Shown piece by piece: positions 7,785-16,778 of a DNA stretch of 34,565 nt. The stretch is from positions 1-34,565 of the forward strand of contig PCUW01000062.1 in NCBI GenBank assembly GCA_002787775.1, written 5' to 3'. This DNA comes from Bdellovibrionales bacterium CG12_big_fil_rev_8_21_14_0_65_38_15. GTDB lineage: Bacteria > Bdellovibrionota > Bacteriovoracia > Bacteriovoracales > Bacteriovoracaceae. Made by a program: the position numbers and the translations under genes. Positions within the stretch are counted from its first letter, which is position 1, and each line of letters begins with the position of its first letter. The notes under the pieces are model-generated. The model made no database searches. It was not told where the DNA came from and saw only the letters and a list, made by a program, of their open reading frames with translations.

Positions 7785-7933
7785 AAGACAGTATAAATAA
7801 AAGGAGCTACCGCTGCGTTTTGAGATAATATGATTAAAGTGCCCAAAATCAGCATTGTAATAATGATTGGGGCCAGCCAAAACTTCTTTCTGACTTTCAA
7901 AAATCCCCATAAATCCTGCATAAACTCTTTCAT
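7781..7933 (-). CDS. DUF5989/SxtK-like membrane peptide, 50 aa, on the opposite strand
   Basis: Read on the minus strand from ATG 7933 to TAA at 7783-7781, this ORF encodes 50 aa. It begins MKEFMQDLWGFLKVRKKFWL, continues with a hydrophobic helix (APIIITMLILGTLIILSQ) and ends VAPFIYTVF. The order LWGFLKVRKKFWL, one membrane helix, then APFIYT is the signature of the DUF5989/SxtK family. That family usually lies just downstream of carbamoyltransferase and SxtJ genes in the same orientation. Here it faces them, with its stop overlapping the SxtJ-like stop. A start six residues... further in (second Met, residue 5) is possible. The role is unknown. Identity is from recognised sequence pattern. 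Confidence 0.82.
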   Translation of the reverse strand: MKEFMQDLWGFLKVRKKFWLAPIIITMLILGTLIILSQNAAVAPFIYTVF

Positions 7934-7953
7934 GACTTATATGTTCATTAAAT

Positions 7954-7959
7954 ATTATA
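7954..7959 (-). promoter_or_regulatory. Possible -10 element for the DUF5989 gene
   Basis: TATAAT on the minus strand lies 21 nt upstream of the ATG at 7933, implying a very short leader. No convincing -35 box accompanies it. Confidence 0.3.
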
Positions 7960-7969
7960 CAATTGTCCA

Positions 7970-7999
7970 TTGCTGCAGACTTTTTCACCGTGCTATGTT
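7970..7999 (+). promoter_or_regulatory. Possible sigma-70 promoter for the DegT-type aminotransferase
   Basis: TTGCTG (7970-7975), an 18-nt spacer and TATGTT (7994-7999), preceded by TGC as an extended -10. Transcription would begin about 25 nt before the ATG at 8031. Moderate match only. Confidence 0.35.
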
Positions 8000-8030
8000 G
8001 TAAAAAATATTTGAACTTACGGAGTCCAGC

Positions 8031-9128
8031 ATGGCCGTTTCTTTTTACAACTTTACCGACCTTCATCACAAATCATTTCGCGATGATATTAAAGCTCGTC
8101 TTTCAAAAATCATTGATGACGGCTCATTTGTCGAAGGTGAATTTAACGGTAAGTTCGAAAAAGAATTTGGCGTTAAGCAGGGCGCGAAACATTGCCTACT
8201 TGTTGCCAACGGAACTGATGCACTAGAGATCGCTCTTCAAGCTCATAATATTGGTCCAGGTCACAAAGTCGGTGTTCCAGGAATTACTTTTTACGCCACC
8301 GCCGAAGCCGTTCTTAATATTGGCGCCGAGCCAGTCTTTATCGATGTTGACCCTGTCAGTGCGTGTATGTGTCCTGAGTCACTTAAGCGCGTAATGAAAG
8401 AGCATAAGATTGATGCCATCATGCCTGTTCATATCTATGGCCTTCCAGCTCCAATTAAAGCACTTGAAGCTGTTTGTGATCCTGCTGGAATTCCAATTAT
8501 TGAAGATGCGGCCCAGGCGCAAGGAACAATGGTTGATGGTAAACCAGTAGGTAGTACAAAAAATATTGTGACTTTCTCATTTTATCCAACCAAAAATCTT
8601 TCGGCTTTTGGTGATGCTGGCGCGATTCTTTGCCAAGACGACGAACAAGCTTCGATCGTAAAAACAATTCGTAACCACGGTCGCGGCGATGCCAATCGTC
8701 TTGGAAGAAATTCAAGATGCGATCATATGCAAGCAGCTGTTCTCGATTTAAAACTTAAAGAAATTGATGGTTACAACCAAAGCCGTAAAAAAATTGCGGC
8801 CATGTACAATGAAGAGCTAAAAGATCTAGCAGTCGAAATTATGCCTGCTCATTTCGTCGAAAGTTCTTCATGGCATCTCTATCCAATTAAGCTTGCTAAT
8901 GTTGAGCAACGAATTGGTCTTCAAGATCATTTGAAGTCTAAATCCATCGGGACAACACCATTCTATGAACGCGCCATGTCACAAGAAAAAGCACTTGGTG
9001 GATATAAAGGTGAAGATAAGGTCGCGAAAGATCTAGCTGGTCGTATGCTGTGTCTTCCCATGAACCCTTTCTTAACTAAAGATCATATAAAAGAAGTGGC
9101 AAAAGAGATCGCAAACTTCCTTAACTAA
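8031..9128 (+). CDS. DegT/DnrJ/EryC1/StrS-family PLP-dependent aminotransferase
   Basis: Cytoplasmic aminotransferase of the sugar-aminotransferase family, which converts nucleotide-linked keto sugars to amino sugars for surface polysaccharides or natural products. At 365 aa it has normal length. The N-terminus has the substrate-loop pattern GSFVEGEFNGKFEKEFG. VANGTDALEIAL (58-69) binds PLP phosphate, EDAAQAQG (158-165) holds the PLP-ring Asp159, and SFYPTKNLSAFGDAGA supplies the Schiff-base Lys188. NHGRGD and the C-terminal SSWHLYPI are also typical. ATG 8031 has a GGAG 6 nt upstream. It precedes trmB by 37 nt. The nearby carbamoyltransferase and GT9 genes make a glycan role plausible, but the exact substrate is not shown. 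Confidence 0.9.
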   Translation: MAVSFYNFTDLHHKSFRDDIKARLSKIIDDGSFVEGEFNGKFEKEFGVKQGAKHCLLVANGTDALEIALQAHNIGPGHKVGVPGITFYATAEAVLNIGAEPVFIDVDPVSACMCPESLKRVMKEHKIDAIMPVHIYGLPAPIKALEAVCDPAGIPIIEDAAQAQGTMVDGKPVGSTKNIVTFSFYPTKNLSAFGDAGAILCQDDEQASIVKTIRNHGRGDANRLGRNSRCDHMQAAVLDLKLKEIDGYNQSRKKIAAMYNEELKDLAVEIMPAHFVESSSWHLYPIKLANVEQRIGLQDHLKSKSIGTTPFYERAMSQEKALGGYKGEDKVAKDLAGRMLCLPMNPFLTKDHIKEVAKEIANFLN

Positions 9129-9165
9129 TTGCATTAGATGGGCTTCTTTGATAAGAAGTCCAGCA

Positions 9166-9861
9166 ATGGATCATACATTTCAAGAACATTTTAAGTACAC
9201 GCATAACAACCCTTATCACGATAAGCTCACAGAGTTTGGTGATTTCCTACTTCGTGATGAAGACAGTGAAACCAATAAGGGTGAATGGAACCAAAAAGTT
9301 TTTGGAAGAGAAGGTGTTCTTTGCGCAGAAATCGGAAGTGGTTACGGCCATTTCATGATGGATTATTGCGAAAAGCACCCTGAAGTTAATTTTGTTGGAA
9401 TGGATTTTCGTTTTAAAAGAACGTTTTATCTCGCTAAAAAATTAGCGGCTCATCCAACAAAGAACTTTAAATATTTGAGAGCTAGAGGCGAAAGACTTAA
9501 ATTCATCTTTGGTGAAAATGAAGTTGATCATATGTTCTACTTCTTTCCTGATCCATGGCCTAAAAAACGTCACCATAAAAAAAGATTATTCCAACAGCCT
9601 TTTATCGAAGCGGCACACCATGTTTTAAAGCCAGGTGGAACACTTTGGATAAAAACTGATCACGATGGTTATGCTGAGTGGATGCAAGAATTCATGAACA
9701 AACCTGAAGCTCAAGCTTTGTTTGAATGTAAAATGCATACGCAAGATCTTCACGCTGAACAGGCTGAGCATTTTCTAGCCTCATTCAAAACTAAATTTGA
9801 AAAAATCTTTTTGGCCCAGGGAACTAAGATCAAAGCCTTCGAACTTGTCTCAAAGAAGTAG
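9166..9861 (+). CDS. trmB: tRNA (guanine-N7-)-methyltransferase TrmB
   Basis: TrmB uses S-adenosylmethionine to methylate N7 of G46 in the tRNA variable loop. The SAM-binding motif EIGSGYGHF is at residues 55-63 and VGMDFRFKR follows at about 77-85. The family-specific motif FFPDPWPKKRHHKKR is at 126-140, and KPGGTLWIKTDH comes after. The 231-aa length is normal. I prefer the ATG at 9166 to the in-frame TTG at 9148, because the protein then starts just ahead of the conserved region and ATG is the stronger codon. Neither has a clear ribosome binding site. It lies 7 nt before dnaG and appears to lead the dnaG-rpoD transcript. Confidence 0.92.
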   Translation: MDHTFQEHFKYTHNNPYHDKLTEFGDFLLRDEDSETNKGEWNQKVFGREGVLCAEIGSGYGHFMMDYCEKHPEVNFVGMDFRFKRTFYLAKKLAAHPTKNFKYLRARGERLKFIFGENEVDHMFYFFPDPWPKKRHHKKRLFQQPFIEAAHHVLKPGGTLWIKTDHDGYAEWMQEFMNKPEAQALFECKMHTQDLHAEQAEHFLASFKTKFEKIFLAQGTKIKAFELVSKK

Positions 9862-9868
9862 GTCTTAA

Positions 9869-11728
9869 GTGGCTTCTCTAGAGGATCTCAAACAACGTAT
9901 TAAAGATATGCCGATCTCAAGTTTGATCGGCATGTATATTCCTGTCACTAGAAAAGGCACCAAGCATATGGCCGTATGCCCTTTTCATGATGACAACGAT
10001 CCCTCTATGCATGTCGATGATAACCGCGGCTCATTCATGTGCTTCGTCGATAACACGGGCGGCGACGGTATTACTTTCGTTCAAAAATATAAAAACTTAG
10101 AGTTTGTTGAAGCGCTTAAAGATATTTCCGACAAGCTTGGATTAAACTTTGAAGAGTTTATTCAAAAGAAAAACAAAGATCCTAAGCTAGAACTAGCTCA
10201 AAAAATATTATCTAAGTCAGCTCTTCTCTATCGAAAAATGGCAACGGATAAAACTCCTAAAGAGTTCGCTGAATTCCTAGAAAAAAGAAAACTCTCCAAA
10301 GAAACAGCTAAGACATTTCAGCTTGGATACGCGCCTGGAACTAATCTCATCACAGGTTATTTAGGATCTATTAAAGATGAAAATGAGAGAGAAAGAACAC
10401 TTAATTTAGCTGAAGAAATTCACCTCATTCGAAATAGTACGCGAGACGATCAGGGACACTTTGACACTTTTCGCGACAGAGTTATGTTCCCTATCTGGGA
10501 CCAATACGGCCATGTTGCAGGCTTTGGTGGACGCCAAGTTTTCGACTATCAAAAGGGTAAGTATATAAACTCACAGGAATCCTTCGTTTTTAGGAAGAAG
10601 CAGATCCTCTACGGTATGCATCTTGCAAAAACTAGCATCAGACAGCGCGACGCTGTTATTTTGTGCGAGGGTTACATGGACTGTATAGCGCTTCACCATT
10701 ATGGATTCACCAACGCCGTTGCGGTGATGGGTGTTGCCATGAGTGAAGGCTCACTTAAAATGCTAAAAGCACTGACATCGAATTTTTATTTGGCGCTTGA
10801 TGGTGATGATGCTGGCATGAAAGCAATGGAAAGGCTTAATACTTTGGCTTTAGAGAATGGAATTGTGCCAAAGCTAATTGATCTTAATCCCACAAAAGAT
10901 CCTGATGACTTTCTTCAATCTCAAGGAAAGTTGGCTTTACAGGGAAGAATTGACGACGCGCGTGCTTTTATTGATGTTTTAATTGACTCACGCCTTCCTG
11001 AAAAAATGCCCGAAGTGACTGATAGAAAACTTGAACTATTGCAGCAATTCTTCTCTATTGTTGCTCCACTTGGAATGGATCTCGCCGCCACTGAAAGACT
11101 GACAAATCTTGCTAGAAGAATTGGGCTGACATCTGACTCAAGCCAAGTAGTTAAAACTTATGAAGAATTTTTAGCAAGCAAAGGTCGTGCCACAGTTGTG
11201 AAAATTGCTGAGCCCAAGCAAGTAGTCGAGCAAACTTATGAGCCGATGCAAACTGTTATCAAACCTCGAATTAAATTAGCGCGAGTAGAGCAACTTCTCG
11301 TGCAAGAATTGATCCTATGTCCGGAGCTTTTATCACGTTCTGATATAGGGGAACTCCTTGATTTTGTACGCTCTAATGAGGTACAAACGTATGTTTCTAG
11401 GCTTTCGGAGCTTGTCTACGAAGTTGATGAAACTGAGTTTGCTCGTGTTGTGTTGGAGATGACGAGTTCGGAAGAATTTAGTCTCGAGCTTAAAGAAATC
11501 GCAGGTGCTGCCATTTTTAAGTATCGACCTCACTCACCTGATTCAAAAATCCTCACCAAAATGATGAAGGATTTCAAAATCAGAGCAAAACAAGAAGATG
11601 TAAAAGAAAAGCGTGAAGAAGTTCAGCGCTTGCAACGACAGGCTGTTACGCACGAAGATAGCGAACGCCTCTTGCATGAATTAGCTGCTCTTGATCGCGA
11701 ATTGCATACTTTAAGAAAACGATCCTAA
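9869..11728 (+). CDS. dnaG: DNA primase DnaG with a CHC-Asp zinc site
   Basis: DnaG makes RNA primers for replication. The 619-aa protein has the expected order: N-terminal CHC2 zinc ribbon (about 30-75), catalytic core with Toprim motifs EGYMD (267-271) and DGDDAG (311-316), and a helical C-terminal region (about 440-619) of the kind that binds the replicative helicase. FDTFRDRVMFPI and FGGRQVF are also conserved primase stretches. The zinc site is unusual: C37, H40 and C58 are present with standard spacing, but the fourth ligand is Asp61 (MCFVDNTGG instead of a Cys). Translation starts at GTG 9869, 7 nt after trmB, and rpoD follows after 21 nt, so this is a macromolecular-synthesis-type operon without rpsU. 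Confidence 0.95.
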   Translation: MASLEDLKQRIKDMPISSLIGMYIPVTRKGTKHMAVCPFHDDNDPSMHVDDNRGSFMCFVDNTGGDGITFVQKYKNLEFVEALKDISDKLGLNFEEFIQKKNKDPKLELAQKILSKSALLYRKMATDKTPKEFAEFLEKRKLSKETAKTFQLGYAPGTNLITGYLGSIKDENERERTLNLAEEIHLIRNSTRDDQGHFDTFRDRVMFPIWDQYGHVAGFGGRQVFDYQKGKYINSQESFVFRKKQILYGMHLAKTSIRQRDAVILCEGYMDCIALHHYGFTNAVAVMGVAMSEGSLKMLKALTSNFYLALDGDDAGMKAMERLNTLALENGIVPKLIDLNPTKDPDDFLQSQGKLALQGRIDDARAFIDVLIDSRLPEKMPEVTDRKLELLQQFFSIVAPLGMDLAATERLTNLARRIGLTSDSSQVVKTYEEFLASKGRATVVKIAEPKQVVEQTYEPMQTVIKPRIKLARVEQLLVQELILCPELLSRSDIGELLDFVRSNEVQTYVSRLSELVYEVDETEFARVVLEMTSSEEFSLELKEIAGAAIFKYRPHSPDSKILTKMMKDFKIRAKQEDVKEKREEVQRLQRQAVTHEDSERLLHELAALDRELHTLRKRS

Positions 11729-11749
11729 ACTCCATTAAAGGGAGCACCA

Positions 11750-13495
11750 ATGTCAAACGTCGGCGTATTTATTAACTCAAAAGAATTCTCTAAGTTATTA
11801 GTGAAAGGTAAAGACCAAAACTATTTAACTCCAGAAGAAATCAACGATGCCATTCCTGCCAGTATCGTTGAAGCATCAGCTGTCGATGAAATTATGGCTA
11901 CGATTTATGAAGCCAAAATTGAAATCCACGCTGAAGAGCAAGACGAGGAAGAAGAAGGCATCCGCCTTGATGGTACTGAAATCATCGAAGAAACTTTATC
12001 TCGCGAAGAAAAAGCAGAACTTCGTTCAGCTTCAACTGACCCTGTTAAACTTTACCTTAAGCGTATGGGCTCTGTTGCTCTTCTAACTCGTGAAGGCGAA
12101 GTTGTTATTGCAAAAGAAATTGAAGAAGGTGAAAGAGAAATTATTCTTTCTTCACTTGCTTCATCTCACGCCCTTGAAGAAATCGTTAAGCTTAAAGAAA
12201 GAGTTGAATCTCAAGAAAATCAAAGTGAATTCATTAAAGAATTAGTACGTGGTCTTGATGATGAAAGTTCTGCTGGCGACATCAAAAAATACAAAGAGCG
12301 CATCTACGCTGTTGTTGCTCGTATTGAAGAGATCCTTTCTGACATTAAAGAAGAAGATGGAACTCTAAAGAAATTTACTAAAATTCAACAAAAAGAAATG
12401 GAAGTTATTGGTCAAGAGATGGCCGATCTTACGTTCAACCGTAAGATCATTAACTCTTTCGTTGAACCAGTAAAAAAATACTTCCTACAATTCAAAGAAC
12501 TCTTTGAGCAACAAGATCGTATTTTTAAATTCTTAGAAGTTAAAGATTCTGAAGATTATAAAGTTCTTTATGACAAAATCATGGAAGACGATAACTTCAA
12601 GCGCCAGTTTGCAAAAGATCTTTTCACAACAGACGCTAAAATTGAGCAATTGATTCGTAACCAAGAAGATATCCTAAGAAAACTTCGTCGCCTTTCACTT
12701 GATGCTGGCATGGAATTCGAAGATATCGAAAACGTGTTTAACATCATTCAAAATGGTGAAGAGAAAGCCGACTATGCAAAAGCACGCCTAGTTGAAGCCA
12801 ACCTTCGTCTCGTTGTATCGATTGCAAAGAAATACACAAACCGTGGTCTTCAGTTCTTGGATCTTATCCAAGAAGGAAACATCGGTCTGATGAAAGCTGT
12901 TGATAAATTCGAATATCGTCGTGGTTATAAGTTCTCAACTTATGCGACTTGGTGGATTCGTCAGGCCATTACACGTGCCATTGCTGACCAAGCAAGAACG
13001 ATTCGTATTCCAGTCCATATGATTGAAACAATCAACAAGATGGTTCGTACTCAACGTCAATTGATTCAGGAACTTGGTCGTGAACCAACTCCAGAAGAAA
13101 TTGCTGATCGCATGGAACTTCCAGTTGAAAAAGTGAAGAAAGTTCAAAAAATCTCTAAAGAGCCAATCTCTCTTGAAACACCAATTGGTGAAGAAGAAGA
13201 TAGCTCTCTAGGCGACTTCATTGAAGATAAGAAAATCATCTCTCCACAAGACGCTGTGATGTCTGTAACTCTTTCTGAACAAACACGTGCGGTACTTTCA
13301 ACTCTTACTCCAAGAGAAGAGAAAGTCCTTCGTATGCGTTTTGGTATCGGTGAGAAGTCTGACCACACTCTTGAGGAAGTTGGACAAGACTTCTTTGTTA
13401 CTCGTGAACGTATTCGTCAGATTGAAGCTAAAGCACTTCGCAAACTGCGTCATCCATCACGAGCAAAACTTTTAAAAAGTTATATTGATAACTAA
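11750..13495 (+). CDS. rpoD: Primary sigma factor RpoD (sigma-70)
   Basis: The housekeeping sigma factor of RNA polymerase, 581 aa. Region 1.1 occupies about residues 1-60, followed by an acidic stretch. Region 1.2 begins near [13 protein letters not shown] (95-107). A non-conserved insert follows, rich in Lys and Glu. Region 2 starts around residue 343 with [18 protein letters not shown] and contains the promoter -10 recognition helix [19 protein letters not shown]. Region 3 includes [10 protein letters not shown]. Region 4 begins near residue 518 ([16 protein letters not shown]) and contains the -35-binding [22 protein letters not shown] 11750 has GGGAG about 6 nt upstream. It closes the trmB-dnaG-rpoD unit, and a strong terminator follows within 10 nt. 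Confidence 0.97.
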   Translation: MSNVGVFINSKEFSKLLVKGKDQNYLTPEEINDAIPASIVEASAVDEIMATIYEAKIEIHAEEQDEEEEGIRLDGTEIIEETLSREEKAELRSASTDPVKLYLKRMGSVALLTREGEVVIAKEIEEGEREIILSSLASSHALEEIVKLKERVESQENQSEFIKELVRGLDDESSAGDIKKYKERIYAVVARIEEILSDIKEEDGTLKKFTKIQQKEMEVIGQEMADLTFNRKIINSFVEPVKKYFLQFKELFEQQDRIFKFLEVKDSEDYKVLYDKIMEDDNFKRQFAKDLFTTDAKIEQLIRNQEDILRKLRRLSLDAGMEFEDIENVFNIIQNGEEKADYAKARLVEANLRLVVSIAKKYTNRGLQFLDLIQEGNIGLMKAVDKFEYRRGYKFSTYATWWIRQAITRAIADQARTIRIPVHMIETINKMVRTQRQLIQELGREPTPEEIADRMELPVEKVKKVQKISKEPISLETPIGEEEDSSLGDFIEDKKIISPQDAVMSVTLSEQTRAVLSTLTPREEKVLRMRFGIGEKSDHTLEEVGQDFFVTRERIRQIEAKALRKLRHPSRAKLLKSYIDN

Positions 13496-13502
13496 ACAAA
13501 AT

Positions 13503-13529
13503 AGCCCCTCGAAAGAGGGGCTTTTTTTT
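13503..13529 (+). terminator. Intrinsic terminator after rpoD
   Basis: AGCCCCTC (13503-13510), loop GAAA, GAGGGGCT (13515-13522), then a run of eight T to 13529. A perfect 8-bp GC-rich stem with a tetraloop, 8 nt after the rpoD stop. Confidence 0.95.
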
Positions 13530-13607
13530 GGTTCAAAATAAGAAAAGTATGAAAAGAGAAACATTCCTGTTAAAATAGATGCTTTGATTTCGACGCTAGG
13601 AGCCATT

Positions 13608-16600
13608 TTGATCGAAGCATCTTGGAACATTCCAGACGTAATTGTGAAAGAGTCGATGAGACATTTTCAGCCGATGATTTACGCTGATGCGGTCAAACTT
13701 TTAAAGCTATCAAGAACAACAATTTCTTTTAGTCGCGGTGATACTGAAACCTACTTTATTGTTTCCGGTATCGTACGCTCAGATCGTACCCACGAATCAA
13801 AAGTCGTCTACAAAAAGAGACTTGAAGGGACTGAAGAAGGTCCTCTATCTAGTAACTGCGACTGTCATACCTGGAATGCTGAACATCACTGTTCCCATAC
13901 GGCCAGTCTCTATGTTGCTTATCTGATGCAACTTCATTTTGAAGGCGCAAGTGACGGCAGAAACCTTGATAGCTCTCCACCAATCGCACTTCATACGACT
14001 ATGGCAGTTGCTCCGCTTGAGTACGGAACTCTTTTAAATGGCGCAAACCAACTTCAAGGTGCTCCCCCATCGGCAACTTGGTCGGCCATGCAATATCTTT
14101 TACACGAAAAACAAATTATTAATTTTCCCTTTCCAGAAAATTTAGAAGGTCGTCTCGTCATAGACTTTAAAAGTGAAACTGATGACCAACTCGCTAAGAT
14201 TGAATATGCACTAGAAAATAAAGATGGAACCATTTCAAGAGAAATAAGTTTATTTGAACATCTCTATATTTTTGATTGGAAGTCAGGAAAAGCATATCAT
14301 ATTCCAAATGATGTTAAGGCCGTTGTTCAGCAGATTAGACGCCTAGGAAGAAGTCCTAGTGCCGATGAACTCTTAAAGATTTCAACAAAACATTCTGCAG
14401 TCACTCAAATGGTGCTGCATTTTGATGGCAAATCGATTGAAGATGTTACTCGCGAAGAGATATTCGTGCGTTTAAGCTTTCATCCTGGCGATAAACGAAA
14501 TCTTATTGCTCTTGAACTTGAATTTTTCAATCAAGAAGAAGTTATTACAGCACCACCGGAGTTTATGCGAGTCTTCACTTTTGCCTCAGGACTTCTGTCT
14601 AGCTTTAGAAAGAAAAAAGATGGCTATGAATTCACCAAATCTGTTGCCGACTATCTAACTGATAAAGATGATTCCTATAAAAAAGCTCTCATTGGTATTA
14701 ATGCAAAAGACGCCATCGTCGACGTCATTGATCGTGTTAATGATAATGAGTATTCGGTTCATTACGACGGAGACAGAAAAGTTCTTCAAACTTTTTCTAA
14801 TGCTTTATTAAAAGACGTGTTTGTAACACTGACTCGTGAATTTGGGGAAATTCTTTATCGTTTTGCGACCTACTCTATTGAAACTAAGATTGTTCGCTAT
14901 GAGCTGGCTGCCAGTAATCTTTTTCAAGGCTTAGCAAATGTTCAAAGAAAGCTCACCCCTTTTGGTGTTCAACTTTATTATGATCGTGAAAAAGTTGCTA
15001 ATTGGAGCTCTCGCGTTCGTTTTGAGCGCCGCCAAGCCGCAACGAAGTGGTTTGATCTTTCTTTGCAGGTTAACCAACTTGACTTAGAAATCATTAAAAA
15101 AGCTGATCTTGAGACAGGTATCGCTTTGACTAAGTCTGGTCTTGTTATTTTATCTCCTGAACAAAAAGAACTGATGCGTTTTATGAAGCGCTATGTTCGC
15201 TATGAAGGACAAGAGCAAAAAAAGACGGATGAAAACGAAGGTGAACAAAAAGAAGAAGATCTTCACACTTTTTTATTACCATTTAATCGTGCCAGAATTT
15301 TTGAACTCTTTGAGCTTAAAAAACTTGGAGTTGAAGGCGCTCTGAATGAAGAAGAGGAAGCACTTTGTCTTCGCTTAGCTTCTTTAGAAGAAGTTCCTAA
15401 ATACGATGTCCCTGAAAATATGCAGAATATCCTTAGACCTTATCAGTTAACAGGTTATCACTGGCTTCGCTTCTTACATGAAAATAAACTCGGTGCATGT
15501 TTGGCCGATGATATGGGTCTTGGTAAAACACTTCAGGCGATTACTTTTATTCAATCGATCTATCATACCGTTGATAAAATTCTTATCGTTTGCCCGGTAA
15601 GTATTTTGATTAACTGGGAAAAAGAATTTGAGAAATTCTCTGGAATTAAAGTTCATATCTATCATGGCGGTGAGAGAAACATACCTGACGACTGTAAAGT
15701 CATTCTGACCAGTTACGGCGTGATGAAACGTGAGGTTGAAGAAACGTTCTCCAACGTTAACTTTGATATTTTAGTCCTTGATGAAGTTCAGCATTTGAAG
15801 AATATGAGATCCCTTGGCGCCTTTGCCGCCAGACAAATCCATGCCGATTTTAGAATCTGCTTAACTGGTACGCCTGTTGAAAATGATCTAGCTGAATTTT
15901 ATAATATTATAGATCTTTCTATTCCTGGAATTTGGGGTGATCTGCAATTCATTAGAACAACTTCGAGTAAAAAATCACGTCTTACAGCAAGAAAAACGGC
16001 TAGCCCGTTTATTCTTCGTCGAACCAAGGCCCAGGTCTTAAGTGATCTTCCACCAAAAGTAGAGAATAACGTCTTTCTTGAATTGGAAGAGACTGAAAAA
16101 GCTAATTACAAAAATGCGCTTGAAACGATCAAGAAAAAGATTTTGGTGGCACCTTCAAAGCAGAAGTACGGAGAAATTCTTCGAGGCCTCTTGCAGCTTA
16201 GACAACTTTGTTTATGGCAATCGCCGGATAAAGTTAAAGATATGAATGGCAAGCATTTGCTCTCCACCAAGATCGACTTTCTGCTTGATACTCTCGATAC
16301 AATTGTAGAAGAAGGTCATCAAGCCATTATTTTCTCTCAGTTCACAACTTATTTGGATATTATCCAAAAAGAGATTAGGGAGAAGCATTGGAAATGTTCA
16401 AGAATTGATGGTTCTCAGGCGATGAAACGTCGTCAAAAAGAAGTTGATGCTTTCCAAGACGGTACCAACAGAATATTCCTTATTTCCTTAAAAGCTGGTG
16501 GTGTTGGTCTTAACTTAACAGCTGCAAGCTATGTTTTTGTTATGGACCCATGGTGGAACCCAGCTGTTGAAGCGCAGGCGATTGATAGAGCTCACCGTAT

Positions 16601-16778
16601 TGGCCAGCAAAATAAACTTACGGTTTATCGCCCGATTATCAAAGGATCTGTTGAAGAAAAGGTCTTGGAACTTCAGCATATGAAACGCGAACTTTTCCAA
16701 GACCTCTTACAAGACAATGATCACGAACTCTTTAGTGGAAAGCTTTCCATGAAAGACTTCGAGCATCTTTTTGATTAA
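13608..16778 (+). CDS. SWIM zinc-finger SNF2-family DNA helicase/ATPase (copy 1)
   Basis: Large SNF2/Rad54-type DNA translocase, 1056 aa, presumably acting on nucleoprotein or stalled-RNA-polymerase complexes. Near the N-terminus a SWIM zinc finger C-x-C-x8-C-x-H (C84, C86, C95, H97) binds DNA or protein. A long middle domain of a bacterial SNF2 type follows. The helicase core starts near residue 615: ADDMGLGKT (633-641), LVLDEVQHLKN, LTGTPVEN, FILRRTKAQVL, FSQFTTYL, SLKAGGVGLNLTAASYVF, and DPWWNPAVEAQAIDRAHRIGQ. I chose TTG 13608 because AGGAG at 13598-13602 lies 5 nt upstream. A TTG at 13584 would add eight residues. The stop overlaps the convergent SulP stop (TTAA). A paralogue lies at 26173-29319. 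Confidence 0.92.
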   Translation: MIEASWNIPDVIVKESMRHFQPMIYADAVKLLKLSRTTISFSRGDTETYFIVSGIVRSDRTHESKVVYKKRLEGTEEGPLSSNCDCHTWNAEHHCSHTASLYVAYLMQLHFEGASDGRNLDSSPPIALHTTMAVAPLEYGTLLNGANQLQGAPPSATWSAMQYLLHEKQIINFPFPENLEGRLVIDFKSETDDQLAKIEYALENKDGTISREISLFEHLYIFDWKSGKAYHIPNDVKAVVQQIRRLGRSPSADELLKISTKHSAVTQMVLHFDGKSIEDVTREEIFVRLSFHPGDKRNLIALELEFFNQEEVITAPPEFMRVFTFASGLLSSFRKKKDGYEFTKSVADYLTDKDDSYKKALIGINAKDAIVDVIDRVNDNEYSVHYDGDRKVLQTFSNALLKDVFVTLTREFGEILYRFATYSIETKIVRYELAASNLFQGLANVQRKLTPFGVQLYYDREKVANWSSRVRFERRQAATKWFDLSLQVNQLDLEIIKKADLETGIALTKSGLVILSPEQKELMRFMKRYVRYEGQEQKKTDENEGEQKEEDLHTFLLPFNRARIFELFELKKLGVEGALNEEEEALCLRLASLEEVPKYDVPENMQNILRPYQLTGYHWLRFLHENKLGACLADDMGLGKTLQAITFIQSIYHTVDKILIVCPVSILINWEKEFEKFSGIKVHIYHGGERNIPDDCKVILTSYGVMKREVEETFSNVNFDILVLDEVQHLKNMRSLGAFAARQIHADFRICLTGTPVENDLAEFYNIIDLSIPGIWGDLQFIRTTSSKKSRLTARKTASPFILRRTKAQVLSDLPPKVENNVFLELEETEKANYKNALETIKKKILVAPSKQKYGEILRGLLQLRQLCLWQSPDKVKDMNGKHLLSTKIDFLLDTLDTIVEEGHQAIIFSQFTTYLDIIQKEIREKHWKCSRIDGSQAMKRRQKEVDAFQDGTNRIFLISLKAGGVGLNLTAASYVFVMDPWWNPAVEAQAIDRAHRIGQQNKLTVYRPIIKGSVEEKVLELQHMKRELFQDLLQDNDHELFSGKLSMKDFEHLFD

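Noticed and set aside
7716..8069. Minus-strand frame of 117 codons overlapping the SxtJ end and the DegT start
   Set aside because: The 50-aa DUF5989-like frame in another phase explains this region; the longer frame has no family pattern.
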